Of a DNA stretch of 64,000 bases, positions 50,061 to 59,084 are shown piece after piece. Under the pieces are notes generated by a model. That model saw only the letters and a program-made list of their open reading frames with translations, had not been told where the DNA came from and made no database searches. Location of the stretch: the NCBI GenBank assembly GCA_963752745.1, contig CAVWAK010000029.1:62001-126000 (forward strand), read 5' to 3'. The translations under genes were made by a program, and so were the position numbers. The DNA is from Thiogranum sp963752745 (GTDB lineage: Bacteria; Pseudomonadota; Gammaproteobacteria; DSM-19610). Positions within the stretch are counted from its first letter, which is position 1, and each line of letters opens with the position of its first letter.

Positions 50061-50327
50061 TTATAACCAGCGAATCAGGTAGTAAAGATATTGACCTTCA
50101 GATGACTTCGAGGGCCCGGCAACTACCGCTGCATGCCTGTTCCTGTCGGGATCAGCCGCGGTACGCGCCTTTTCCTCAGAATCCACCACTTCCACACAAT
50201 TAGCCGACAAGCGCTTCTTTTTCTTTGGTGCGTACACCACAGCAAACTGCTCCTGCACCACACCACCGCGGTCCATCATCAGGCCACCGATCGACACACC
50301 CATTCAGCAATACCACTCGACTGTCAT
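50061..50327 (-). CDS. Small hypothetical protein with in-frame TGA near its start
   Basis: The gene reads MMDRGGVVQEQFAVVYAPKK ... SSEGQYLYYLIRWL and seems real. From ATG 50303 it has 80 residues. An upstream in-frame ATG at 50327 with a strong GAGGAG site gives MTVEWYC, then TGA (50304-50306), then the ATG. So either an eight-codon leader is coupled to the gene, or a point change or sequence error has created a stop. The gene is convergent with the DUF6455-type gene (10 bases). No family recognised. Confidence 0.5.
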
Positions 50328-50686
50328 TATTTCTCCTCACCGGCAGTACCACGCCAGATCAGTATTTTAACGCTGCCCCTGACAAGCCCGATAACAGCCA
50401 AACCACAGCCACCAAGCCGCACCTTTTGGCTGCCTGACCAGCCTTTAGTATAGTTTCTGCCTGGCTATTAAATCTAAAGTGTTTTATAGCCTGTCAGCGA
50501 TACGTTATTCACAGTAATACCAGCCACTCGAATATTACAGACTGAAGTTCACCTGACTTTTTGTCAGGCATTAAAAAATGTCTATATCTATTTGTAATAT
50601 ATAGATTTATATGAATTGAGCAAAAATTAAACGATTTAAGGATCGTGCTTCAAAAACCCTGTAAATTACTTCCAAAGCGCTTTCAT
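50328..50686. other. AT-rich intergenic region
   Basis: About 360 bases with no supported gene. The part 50570-50640 is very AT-rich (runs such as TATATCTATTTGTAATATAT) and abuts the DnaA-box palindrome at 50687. No promoter could be assigned. Confidence 0.5.
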
Positions 50687-50725
50687 CCACAAACTTATCC
50701 ACAGATTCTGTGGATAAGTTTGTGG
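50687..50725. repeat. 19-bp perfect palindrome with two opposed DnaA boxes
   Basis: Arms 50687-50705 and 50707-50725 are perfect reverse complements around one base. Each arm contains the exact DnaA consensus: TTATCCACA (50695-50703) and TGTGGATAA (50709-50717). It lies 3 bases after the end of the LEA-type lipoprotein gene. No T-tract follows in that gene's direction, so a simple terminator is unlikely. Confidence 0.8.
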
Positions 50726-50727
50726 CC

Positions 50728-51225
50728 CTATATTCCACCAGAACCGGCCGGCGGAGCTGGTCTGGAAAGCTGTATATCGCCCGAATAGTCAAACGGCAAA
50801 CGCTGGCCGTGATCACCAACCGCGACCGTCCCGTTGATGCGGTACTCAAAGCCCGGCGACCGACTGTTTTCCAGTGACTGGAGCTGGCGGAATACCTGGA
50901 TCAGGTTGGACGAAACCTCCAGCGCAATCACCTGCTCGCCGTAGGCCGGTACTGTCACAGAACGGTTACTGACGCCATCGGCAAACGCCTGGCCGTTAAT
51001 ATCCAGTTGGAAATCGACGCCCTGGATAGGCAACTCATAGGAATTGGGGTTCTTTATCCGCAGACGCACCTGATAACGCTGTTCAAACAATTCCATCGAC
51101 ACCAGCTGCAGCCCGACCAGATTGACACGCGGCGGCTCGGGTTTACCGGGCAAGGTACTGCAGCCTGACAAGACTGCCAAAAGTACAAGCCAAAATATAC
51201 GCATATAAGCAACCATGGCCGTCAT
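50728..51225 (-). CDS. LEA type 2 domain lipoprotein
   Basis: 165 residues from ATG 51225, which overlaps the preceding stop in ATGA and has AGGAG nine bases upstream. Lipobox LAVLSGC; the mature part contains YQVRLRIKNPNSYELPIQGVDFQLDI and VPAYGEQVIALEVSSNL, typical of LEA type 2/WHy domains. Probably in the outer membrane, inner face. Role unknown. Confidence 0.82.
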   Translation of the reverse strand: MTAMVAYMRIFWLVLLAVLSGCSTLPGKPEPPRVNLVGLQLVSMELFEQRYQVRLRIKNPNSYELPIQGVDFQLDINGQAFADGVSNRSVTVPAYGEQVIALEVSSNLIQVFRQLQSLENSRSPGFEYRINGTVAVGDHGQRLPFDYSGDIQLSRPAPPAGSGGI

Positions 51226-51530
51226 GATACACGCTCCTGTACCACAACCCAGGGCGCAACCACCACCGCCCACAGCTCTGGATCACGGCCACTCCAGTCT
51301 CTGGCGGTTTCCACACCGAGGTGCTCTACCTGCCCGGCAGTGATCCAGCGTTCAACAGCCGGTTTATCGTCATTGGCAAAACCCACCGCGACTTCGACAA
51401 GATCCAGATCACTGGCAACCTTGATGACCACGCCACGCGCAAAAGGCACCTCGAGTTCCTGCCAGCTAGTACGGGCTGTTTCGGTGTGCAATTCCTGCAG
51501 GGTAAAGTTCTTCGAGGACATGGTTGCCAT
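51222..51530 (-). CDS. DUF2288 family protein
   Basis: 102 residues (or 99 from the inner MSSKN start). The blocks ETARTSWQELEVPFARGVVI, DLVEVAVGFANDDK and ELWAVVVAPWVVVQER match DUF2288. Soluble. The stop overlaps the start of the lipoprotein gene, so the two are coupled. Function unknown. Confidence 0.85.
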   Translation of the reverse strand: MATMSSKNFTLQELHTETARTSWQELEVPFARGVVIKVASDLDLVEVAVGFANDDKPAVERWITAGQVEHLGVETARDWSGRDPELWAVVVAPWVVVQERVS

Positions 51531-51588
51531 GTTTATCCCTTGTTACATCAACCACAAAACGGGGCTGCTTCCCGGACTGGTTAACAGA

Positions 51589-52335
51589 TCAGTATAAAGT
51601 GCGAATGCCGTAACAAGCCCCACCGGACTTGCGCGGATCCAGCGACGGAATCGACTTTATCCTCGCTCTCAGATGTTGCGTTGTCACCTGCTGCCTGGTA
51701 AACACGCCAACAGCATTGTAATTCTGCACTGTGCTTAACGCGAAAGCACTGGCGAAACGCCTTTGACACTGCCTGGATAGCAGATATGCGGAAACATCCA
51801 GCTCCAGACGGGTCGCAAAGTTGCTCACAATCAGGCCCTCGCTGCCAAGCAAGCGGGACAAGGCGTTAACCCAGGCTGTATCTGCAGTCACCGCACGCTG
51901 CGGTTCTCCATCATAGTCGGCAAACAGATCGTCGACAATCATGTCAAAGGGTGGGCCACTGTAGTGCTTCACCCAGTCCAGCGCGTCAGCCTGGTGCAAT
52001 TCGATATTATCGCCCTTAATATCGAAAAAACGTCGCGCTATGGAAAGATGCGTATTACTGAGTTCAACGCCAACAATTTTCTCTGGCTCAATGAACTCGC
52101 GCAGATGTCTTATCACGGCCCCACCACCGACACCCAGCACCAGTATGTTGCGCAGCTTGTCCGGCGGATAGAAAAAAGCGGGCAACCATAACAAATCCCA
52201 TACACTGCCGGTAACCGGCCGACGTGGATTGTACTGGCTGTGAAAAACACCATTGGTATAAAGGCGCAACGACCGACCGGCCTGCCGCACCTGGTAGTGC
52301 GCACCACCAGCACGCTTTTCCCACAACAGACTCAT
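51589..52335 (-). CDS. Spermidine synthase-like methyltransferase-fold protein
   Basis: 248 residues from ATG 52335 (MSLLWEKRAGGAHYQVRQAG). The SAM-binding loop is ILVLGVGGGAVIRHL, followed by VGVELSNTHLSIARRFF and DALDWV and DMIVDDLFADY. It resembles the C-terminal fold of polyamine synthases, but the DLFADYDG block departs from the usual catalytic DxxDP, so polyamine synthesis is uncertain. It follows the Mqo-like gene by 10 bases. Confidence 0.75.
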   Translation of the reverse strand: MSLLWEKRAGGAHYQVRQAGRSLRLYTNGVFHSQYNPRRPVTGSVWDLLWLPAFFYPPDKLRNILVLGVGGGAVIRHLREFIEPEKIVGVELSNTHLSIARRFFDIKGDNIELHQADALDWVKHYSGPPFDMIVDDLFADYDGEPQRAVTADTAWVNALSRLLGSEGLIVSNFATRLELDVSAYLLSRQCQRRFASAFALSTVQNYNAVGVFTRQQVTTQHLRARIKSIPSLDPRKSGGACYGIRTLY

Positions 52336-52345
52336 ATGCCAGGTA

Positions 52346-53782
52346 TCAGCGCCTGAACCTGCGAAGAAAACGTCTGAGTGGCCCGGGCATTTTAACATCA
52401 TCATTGAGCATACGGCCGGTAAACTCTGGCGCATCATGCTCATCATTTTCCCCGAGCAGGTCTCTCCGGAAAGATTGCTCATCGATACTGGCCCCCAGAT
52501 AAGCCGCAATAGTGCGCATATCGATCTCGGCATTCTCCATACAGGAAGTACCACCGGGCGAAGGCGTCATGTTGAAAATCGCACCCTTTCCAGTATCAAT
52601 CTTGGCTTCACCCATAAGCAATTTGCACTGGGTTTTATCGATAAGCTGTGGACGGATGCCACCAACTTTCTTTGCAAAGGTCAGGTCGCGCAGGCGTAAT
52701 GAGGGCACAATCTTGCGCGCATCCCTCAGGAACAGCAGCTTGCGGATAATCGGGACTTCGAAGAGGATATTTTTCAGCATGTAGTTACGAATATCCGCCA
52801 CCCGGAACAAATCCCAGAGCACTCGCGCCACACGCCTGTCGAACTGAAATACGCGCAGAAAATCCGGCATGGTACGGTAGTTGTAACGTTCCAGTATCGG
52901 CAGAATCAGCGCTGTCGGCCCAAAGCGTGTTTTGCCCGGCACCAGAACATCAGGATCACCATGTATGGCAGCGAACGGCAGTTTGTCGTTTTGTACGGTA
53001 TAGACCTTGCCATTGAGAATCTGTGGCGTGAAGTAGTAACTGCCGGCAACCGGCAAACAGGAGTAATGCAAACCGTATCCCAGATCGTGCGCCAGTTTCA
53101 GACTATGACCGCCGGCACATACGACCAGTGCGCGGGTTTGATAACAGGTCGAGGGTGTCTCAACCAGGAACCGGTTGTCCTCGATTTTGATATGCCGCAC
53201 GTCCTGGTTGTAATGCATATCAATCTGTTTGCCTTCAACCTGACACGCCTGGCGTACAAAGGAACGCGACAGGGCTTCAAAATTTACCGCTGTGTACTCA
53301 TCGGTCGAACCCAGCGCCACGATAGGTTCTCCGCGTAGCTGGCCGCTCGCCAATGCCACCACTGCCGGTTCGATACGGGCAATATCCTTTTTCTCAAACA
53401 GCTGAAGATCAGGATAATGCGGTGACAGCTGCTGAAAACGCTGGCGTAGCAACTCGCACTCGCGCTCGCCAACACCCAGCACCATTTTCGGATATTGATA
53501 GATCAGATGGTCCTTGTCCGGCTGGCTGAGGCAATAGCTCGCGAGCATACGAGCCGCTCGCTGCACCTTTAAGGCCTTGTCCAAGGTGTAGTTTGTTTCG
53601 ATATCGCCACAGTGCAGCGTCTGACTGTTATTACTCGACAGTGAATTCACGCGAGCGGGTGCCGCATATTTTTCTATCAGGCCAATATTAGCGATATCGG
53701 TGTAACGCGCAGCCTCGTAGAGCAAGGCGCTACCGGATACACCGGCACCAATAATCAGAAGATCGTATTGCTGGGCGCTCAA
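52346..53782 (-). CDS. Malate:quinone oxidoreductase-like FAD enzyme
   Basis: 478 residues. N-terminal FAD-binding GxGxxG as DLLIIGAGVSGSALLYEAAR; NSLSSNNSQTLHCGDIETNY and the C-terminal GIRPQLIDKTQCKLLMGEAK and TPSPGGTSCMENA match the Mqo family. Mqo oxidises malate to oxaloacetate with electrons to the quinone pool at the inner membrane. Residues flanking the active site deviate enough that another 2-hydroxyacid could be the substrate. Operon with the spermidine-synthase-like gene. Confidence 0.82.
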   Translation of the reverse strand: MSAQQYDLLIIGAGVSGSALLYEAARYTDIANIGLIEKYAAPARVNSLSSNNSQTLHCGDIETNYTLDKALKVQRAARMLASYCLSQPDKDHLIYQYPKMVLGVGERECELLRQRFQQLSPHYPDLQLFEKKDIARIEPAVVALASGQLRGEPIVALGSTDEYTAVNFEALSRSFVRQACQVEGKQIDMHYNQDVRHIKIEDNRFLVETPSTCYQTRALVVCAGGHSLKLAHDLGYGLHYSCLPVAGSYYFTPQILNGKVYTVQNDKLPFAAIHGDPDVLVPGKTRFGPTALILPILERYNYRTMPDFLRVFQFDRRVARVLWDLFRVADIRNYMLKNILFEVPIIRKLLFLRDARKIVPSLRLRDLTFAKKVGGIRPQLIDKTQCKLLMGEAKIDTGKGAIFNMTPSPGGTSCMENAEIDMRTIAAYLGASIDEQSFRRDLLGENDEHDAPEFTGRMLNDDVKMPGPLRRFLRRFRR

Positions 53783-53797
53783 CAGTTACCTTATCCT

Positions 53798-55261
53798 CTA
53801 CAAATGCAGCAGTTTCAGGACCGGTTCATTCAGTGCAGGATCATCGTTAAAACCTGACACCAGCAAAATATCGCGACCGGAGTGACCGAGTTGACATTGG
53901 CCGGCAATCAGCTCGCAGATAGCACGCCAGTCAGTCGTTTTAGCCCGATCAACCTTTACCGGTACAATACCCCAGTGCAGTGCCATGCGCCGGCATATCC
54001 TGTCATCCGAACACACACCTACTGTCGGCGCCAGGGCACGGTGCGCCGCCAGTATGCGTGCCGTGGTGCCGGTATCAGTCGGCACAATAATAGCTTCAAG
54101 ATCCAGGTCACGCGCCAGTTGTACCGCAGCATGCGCCATGGATTCGCGGATAAAATGCACCTTGCTACCACGGTCGGCAATAGGTTCCTCGGCAAATGAA
54201 CCTTCCTCCCACTGGTGGCGCTCAACTTCGCGCAGTATTTTGTCCATGGTTTTGACAGCTTCCAGCGGGTACTTTCCCGCCGCTGTTTCACCCGACAGCA
54301 TCGCGGCATCGGCACTTAACAAGGCAGCTCCTGCCACATCGGTCACTTCTGCTCGCGTTGGGCGCGGGCAGTCCATCATGGATTCGAGCATCTGCGTCGC
54401 AACAATAACCGGCACACCCGCCTGCCGTGACTTGGCGATAATGTCTCGCTGAATCAAAGGCACGCGTTCAGCCGGCAACTCGATTCCGAGGTCGCCACGA
54501 GCAACCATAATCCCGTCGGATACATGGATGATATCGTCGATGGCTTCGACGGCCTCCGGGCGCTCGATCTTGCTCACTACCGGAATAGTGGCTCCCAGCT
54601 TCTTCATATATTGCTTGAGCTGCGTTACGTCTCTGATAGTCCGCACAAAACTGAGTGCGACAAAATCGACACCTGCTTCGATACCAAAGCCAACGTCTTT
54701 GCGATCCTTCTCCGTTAATGCGCGGGTCGACAATTCAGAGTCAGGCAGATTCATACCTTTGTGGTTGGAAAGCCAACCGCCATCGACAACCTTGCAACTG
54801 ACATCACGTCCTTCCACGCCAAGCACTTTCAGACTTAACTTGCCATCATCGAGCAGAATCTTTTCACCACGCTGTACATCTTTGTGCAGTGATTTATATT
54901 GCGAAGGGATCAGTGCCGCCTTGCCAGTCACCTTGCGGGTGGTGACAGTAACCCGCGCGCCAGCCTTGAGCTGAATACCATCGTTCTCAAACTGTCCTAC
55001 GCGAATCTTCGGGCCACAAAGATCCATCAGAATGCCTATATGACAGCCCGCCCTGGCAGCCGCCCTGCGGACACGCCGAATCGTGGTTTGATGTGTGTCC
55101 TGATCACCATGGGACATGTTGATGCGCACCAGGCTGACACCGGCTTCAATCAGCTGTTCGATCACTACCGGGGAGCTGGAAGCAGGTCCCAGCGTGGCAA
55201 TGATTTTGGTACGGCGCCACTTCAAGGCAGTGCTTGTGGGGCCCGTTCCGGTTTGCGGCAT
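53798..55261 (-). CDS. pyk: Pyruvate kinase
   Basis: 487 residues from ATG 55261 (MPQTGTGPTS); the longer frame adds an unlikely leader. Motifs: RRTKIIATLGPAS, VRINMSHGD, LMDLCGPKIRVG, SKIERPEAVEAI, MVARGDLGIELP and TQMLESMMDCPRPTRAEVTDVA, with the catalytic Lys and metal Glu kept. Converts PEP + ADP to pyruvate + ATP. Ends 16 bases before the Mqo-like gene starts. Confidence 0.94.
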   Translation of the reverse strand: MPQTGTGPTSTALKWRRTKIIATLGPASSSPVVIEQLIEAGVSLVRINMSHGDQDTHQTTIRRVRRAAARAGCHIGILMDLCGPKIRVGQFENDGIQLKAGARVTVTTRKVTGKAALIPSQYKSLHKDVQRGEKILLDDGKLSLKVLGVEGRDVSCKVVDGGWLSNHKGMNLPDSELSTRALTEKDRKDVGFGIEAGVDFVALSFVRTIRDVTQLKQYMKKLGATIPVVSKIERPEAVEAIDDIIHVSDGIMVARGDLGIELPAERVPLIQRDIIAKSRQAGVPVIVATQMLESMMDCPRPTRAEVTDVAGAALLSADAAMLSGETAAGKYPLEAVKTMDKILREVERHQWEEGSFAEEPIADRGSKVHFIRESMAHAAVQLARDLDLEAIIVPTDTGTTARILAAHRALAPTVGVCSDDRICRRMALHWGIVPVKVDRAKTTDWRAICELIAGQCQLGHSGRDILLVSGFNDDPALNEPVLKLLHL

Positions 55262-55454
55262 GGATTCCGTCCTGGCTGAGAATTTCAAAGCGGTAGAATG
55301 ACTTAGACTGCCGCCTGGATCAAGGACCAGACATCCAGTCAACATTCAGGTGGCCCACTGAATGCAGATGCACTGCGAATCACCTTGCGTATCTGCTCGC
55401 GGAACTCAAATGGTCAGGGCCACACGCCAATCGCCGGCGACTCAATGAGCAAGG

Positions 55455-56213
55455 CTAACCCTGCGCGCCCTGTGTCAACTTCAGGCCGGCAGCCTCGTAT
55501 AACTGTTTCTGTTCACTGGCCGTCAATTCCCGCGTCTTGCCCGGGCGCAATCCCCGTTCGAGAATAACAGGACCATAACGCACCCGGCTTAGCCGACTGA
55601 CCGTTACTCCCTGAGACTCCCACAAGCGTCGCACTTCGCGATTGCGGCCTTCCTTGATTATTACGTGATACCAGTGATTTGCGCCACTGCCACCGGATTC
55701 TTCTATAGCAGCGAACCGGGCGAGACCATCATCGAGTTCAACACCCTTGATCAGTCGCTTGAGCATCTCCATGTCGACTTTACCCAGCAGGCGTACGGCG
55801 TACTCACGTTCAATCTCCTGGGAAGGATGCATCAGGCGATGGGCGAGTTCACCATCAGTGGTAAACAACAGCAGGCCGGAGGTGCTGATATCGAGACGAC
55901 CAACACTGATCCAGCGACCGGTATGCGGTTTTGGCAGGTTTGCAAATACCGTCTTGCGCCCTTCCGGATCGTCGCGACTGCAGATCTCCCCCACGGGTTT
56001 GTGATACATCAATACCTGTGGCACAGCCGCTTGCGTTGCCGTCAGCTGGACCGCTTTGCCATCAACAACAATGCGTTCTTCACCCGATATCTTGCAACCC
56101 AGTTCGGCAGTTTTGCCATTGACCTGGATACGCCCTTCCCGAATCAGGTCTTCGAGGTGACGGCGCGAACCGAAGCCTGCCCGGGCCAGGACTTTTTGCA
56201 GGCGTTCTTGCAT
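55455..56213 (-). CDS. rluB: 23S rRNA pseudouridine synthase B
   Basis: 252 residues: N-terminal S4 domain (MQERLQKVLARAGFGSRRHL), catalytic block SVGRLDISTSGLLLFTTDGE with Asp, then EREYAVRLLGKV and RNREVRRLWESQGV. Modifies U2605 in 23S rRNA. In gammaproteobacteria scpA-scpB-rluB is a common order, and the ScpB tail lies directly upstream here. Confidence 0.92.
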   Translation of the reverse strand: MQERLQKVLARAGFGSRRHLEDLIREGRIQVNGKTAELGCKISGEERIVVDGKAVQLTATQAAVPQVLMYHKPVGEICSRDDPEGRKTVFANLPKPHTGRWISVGRLDISTSGLLLFTTDGELAHRLMHPSQEIEREYAVRLLGKVDMEMLKRLIKGVELDDGLARFAAIEESGGSGANHWYHVIIKEGRNREVRRLWESQGVTVSRLSRVRYGPVILERGLRPGKTRELTASEQKQLYEAAGLKLTQGAQG

Positions 56214-56236
56214 GGGAGATCCCTAATCAGAGGTGT

Positions 56237-56415
56237 TCAGTGCAGGGTTTCGTTATTGTCTGCCGTATCTACAGGCACCTGGACCACGATATTGCTGTCA
56301 CCTTCTTCAGCCAAAGCTTCGCCGCTATCGTCATCAGGCAACTCCGCTGCTCCGGAAGGCATCTCTTCGCCAGGCAATGCCAGTTCCAGTTCAGCATTAA
56401 TAGTGTCGATGTCGC
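56237..56415 (-). pseudogene. scpB: ScpB C-terminal tail, truncated
   Basis: The minus-strand frame ends ...RDIDTINAELELALPGEEMP, then an acidic tail. The phrase RDIDTINAELEL fits the end of ScpB (LxEIRDxxxIN), and the position directly before rluB is the standard scpB place. Upstream of about 56415 the sequence no longer encodes ScpB but a plus-strand amidohydrolase tail. The ScpB assignment rests on a short segment, so it is moderately sure. Confidence 0.6.
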
Positions 56416-56417
56416 GA

Positions 56418-56620
56418 GTTCCATCCGTCCGCTCTTTGATGCCATTGAAGGCCTGTTCGGGTATCAGCGCATGCTGTTTGCGAGCAATTTTCCTGTCGAC
56501 AAGCTGATGCGCAGCTACGGCGACATTCTGGCTGACATGGAAACACTCACCATCAAGGCGGATGAACATGCGCGCAACGCTTTTTTTGCGGGCAATGCCA
56601 GCCGCATCTACCGCTTGTGA
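56418..56620 (+). pseudogene. Amidohydrolase 2 family C-terminal remnant
   Basis: The plus frame reads RPLFDAIEGLFGYQRMLFAS, NFPVDKL..., TIKADEHARNAFFAGNASRI and stops at TGA 56618-56620. This is the usual C-terminus of the TIM-barrel amidohydrolase 2 family (SNFPVD strand, then N-A-x-R-x-Y-R). The rest of the gene is missing upstream, where the ScpB tail begins. Part of a possible sugar-catabolic set with the LacI regulator. Confidence 0.7.
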
Positions 56621-56645
56621 AGGATTGGCGGTCGTTCAACACCGG

Positions 56646-57662
56646 CTAGCGCGGAGGGCGCGCAGAGCCTCTTTCGACCAGTTCGGCGGGCAGAACCGAG
56701 GCGCGTTTTCGCACCATCGACTTCTCAATCTGTTCCAGCAAAATGGCAGCGGTCGTCTCGATCATAGCATTGGCTGACTGGGAGACGGTGGTCAGGTTGT
56801 ATCCGGACCAGGAGGCTTCGGGCACATCGTCATAACCGACGATGGAAACATCTTCGGGGATGGAAAGTCCCAGTTCTTCCTGGATAACATCCATCACGGA
56901 AAACGCCATGTGATCATTGGCGACAAAAATCGCATCGGGCGGGGTGTCTGCGGCAAACAATTCCCTGGCAGCCGCCGCAGCGCCATCAAAAGTATAGCCA
57001 CCGACCGCTCGGTCATGAACCGCGATGCCGTGTTCGGCGAGGCCCTTGTAGAACCCTGCCTCGCGATCCCGGCTGGTCGATGAATCCTCCATCCCCGCGA
57101 TGAAGGCGATGCGTTCATGCCCGCCGCGCACCAGGTAATCGGCGACCAGCCGTCCGCCTTCGATATTGTCTGACGTGACACTGGAAGCAGGTGAGGTGGC
57201 GACGTACCGGTTGAACATCACAACCGGAATACCAGTTCGTGCGCATTCGCGGGCCAGATTGGAGGAAAGCGTGGCCGATGCCATGACGATGCCCTCGACC
57301 TGGTATTGCATGATGCGTTGAACCAGTTCGTCCTGGTTGCCCGGTTCGGTCATCATCAACAACGTCTGGTATCCCCTGCCTTGCAAATTGCGGCACAGGT
57401 CTTCGATGAGCACCGGATAAAACTGGTTGTCCAGATAGGCAACGAGCAGCGCAATCAGCCGGGACTTGCCGGAAATGACGGCCCGCGCCAGCGCGTTGGG
57501 CCGGTAACCGAGTTCGGTGGCCGCCTTCATCACCTTTTCGCGGGTTTTGGCGGACACACTGGCGCCCGGTGTGAAAGTCCTGCTGACAGCCGACTGTGAT
57601 ACCTCCGCCAGACGCGCGACATCTCCTGAAGTCGGATTTTGCTTGGAATGTGAGTGCGGCAT
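56646..57662 (-). CDS. LacI family transcriptional regulator
   Basis: 338 residues. N-terminal helix-turn-helix GDVARLAEVSQSAVSRTFTP and hinge REKVMKAATELGYRPNALAR; the periplasmic-binding-type core has DDVPEASWSGYNLTTVSQSA and FVANDHMAFSVMDVIQ. Binds an operator and a small sugar-like effector. Points away from the amidohydrolase remnant (tail-to-tail). Likely controls nearby sugar catabolic genes, most of which are gone or outside the window. Confidence 0.92.
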   Translation of the reverse strand: MPHSHSKQNPTSGDVARLAEVSQSAVSRTFTPGASVSAKTREKVMKAATELGYRPNALARAVISGKSRLIALLVAYLDNQFYPVLIEDLCRNLQGRGYQTLLMMTEPGNQDELVQRIMQYQVEGIVMASATLSSNLARECARTGIPVVMFNRYVATSPASSVTSDNIEGGRLVADYLVRGGHERIAFIAGMEDSSTSRDREAGFYKGLAEHGIAVHDRAVGGYTFDGAAAAARELFAADTPPDAIFVANDHMAFSVMDVIQEELGLSIPEDVSIVGYDDVPEASWSGYNLTTVSQSANAMIETTAAILLEQIEKSMVRKRASVLPAELVERGSARPPR

Positions 57663-57849
57663 TTGCAGGCGGCCCGGGTTTGATCTGCTGGTGGTCCTTG
57701 CCTACAGCATACCGTAAGCCCGGCAAATGGCCACCGCTGCTGATCGCGATGCCGGTCGTGGCTTGCGGAGCCGTAGCGCGGAATTGGATGGCCGATTTGA
57801 ATTCACGATCTTGTTTGGGGCTGTCTCAAGGTTTTTCTGTTCCAGAACA

Positions 57850-58710
57850 TCATTTCTTTCTGACAGTGGCGACTGAAAGTGTGGGAATGGCCTGCATCCA
57901 CCCGATGACCGGCATCGTAAACTCGGCAGGTTTTTCCACATCATTACCCCCGTGTGGATTTCTGATCGTGACGGTTGATGTCTTCAGGCAGACGTCGCCG
58001 ATGGACTCTGCCGGATGGCCGTCTGCTGTCAGCAGTTTGGCCGAAATCACGGCATAAACGTGTTCCACATCCAGCATTCCCGAAACATCGGTCCATGGTG
58101 ATCCCTGTTTTTTATTGGCTCTCGAGCATGTCAGAAAATACAGATTGCCATCATTGCAATTTGGAGAGAATGCCTTCCAGAGAGCCTTGGTTACGGTGTT
58201 TTCCCGTTCACCAATAGCCTGTTTGCGTTCCTCTTTTACCTTTGGGCTGTCATGCAAGCTTTCCTCGTATTTTTCATACATGAAGCACTCTTCAAACGAC
58301 ACGAATCGATCGCCGTACAGCACCCTGCAAATCAGGCCGGGATTCCTGTTGCCGTTTGCGGTTTCGTATCCTGAGTTCTTCATGGACTCGTAAAGGTAAT
58401 TTCCTTTCAGGCAGGAGCCATTCTTGCCAAAGTCCTCGGTAAAGCAGGCATAGGCTTTCTCCAAAATCGGCACCCATGAGACGCCCTTAACCGGCCGGGC
58501 GCAGATCAAGCCTCCGTCTGCCGATGTAAGCAGGCAATTTATCGTGAAGGGTGAACCGGAGACGGACCGTGCCTTTCCCGAGGAAATGCTCGAATACACG
58601 TTTCTTGTTCCGGGCGAACAGAAATACCTGTGCGGCCCGCATTGGGAGACGCAGAAAATGATCGGCATGGTAACGGTGACCGAGTAAAGACCGGTGGTCT
58701 TACTGCGCAC
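57850..58710 (-). pseudogene. Calpain-like (C2) cysteine protease, N-terminally truncated
   Basis: 286 codons from GTG 58710; ATG 58668 is an inner option. Three calpain family elements are visible: DGGLICARPVKGVSWVPILE with KAYACF (the W-x-P-x-LEKAYA block), DVEHVYAVISAKLL (catalytic His, H-x-Y-x-V), and VTIRNPHG (catalytic Asn, RNPWG block). The upstream part with the catalytic Cys (GDCWFL type) is not found in any frame up to the tRNA-Lys remnant, so the protein probably cannot cleave. It may be a decayed effector or an enzyme cut by element integration. Family call is from motifs only. Confidence 0.58.
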
Positions 58711-58896
58711 AGGCCAATAGCGGCGTCGGCATGGAAGTCGATTTGGCGATGCGGCAGATTTAGCTCTGCGGTTGGGGCGGTTGGGGCGGTTTGACGCTCA
58801 AGGTTGTCGAAGACGCCTGATCATTCGTCGTGCATAGTTCAAGATGACGCATGTTCCCTTGCGGCACTTTTCTTTCAGCTAAGTCATTGAAAATTA

Positions 58897-58942
58897 TGGT
58901 GAGCGCTCGGGGGTTCGAACCCCGGACCTACTGATTAAAAGT
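58897..58942 (-). other. tRNA-Lys(UUU) 3' half, probable attachment site
   Basis: On the minus strand this reads as anticodon loop CTTTTAA, 3' anticodon stem TCAGT, variable loop AGGTC, a perfect T-arm CGGGG-TTCGAAC-CCCCG, acceptor strand AGCGCTC and ACCA. No D-arm or 5' acceptor strand lies beyond it, so it is only the 3' half. A tyrosine integrase starts 143 bases away, the usual layout of att sites in tRNA genes. The matching complete tRNA is outside the window. Confidence 0.8.
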
Positions 58943-59084
58943 TGTTGTATATAGGGTTCGCATAGCTTTTCATAGTGAAATTTTTATCTATTTAAAATCA
59001 ATGGGATACATGCTATATAGGCTTCATGGCGGAGCATAGAAAACCACCCTTACCCGCTCAATTCATGAGCCTAGGAAGAGCCTA

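Noticed and set aside
50061..50327. Selenocysteine at the in-frame TGA
   Set aside because: No SECIS-like hairpin could be identified after the TGA and an ATG follows at once; leader or error is simpler.
50570..50725. Chromosomal oriC
   Set aside because: Only two DnaA boxes and no dnaA, dnaN, gidA or similar neighbours; called a DnaA-box palindrome only.
56240..56620. A complete plus-strand gene across the scpB/amidohydrolase junction
   Set aside because: Its first 60 codons are antisense to the ScpB tail; only the last part is family sequence, so it is a remnant.
58897..58942. Functional tRNA-Lys gene
   Set aside because: The 5' half, D-arm and 5' acceptor strand are missing.
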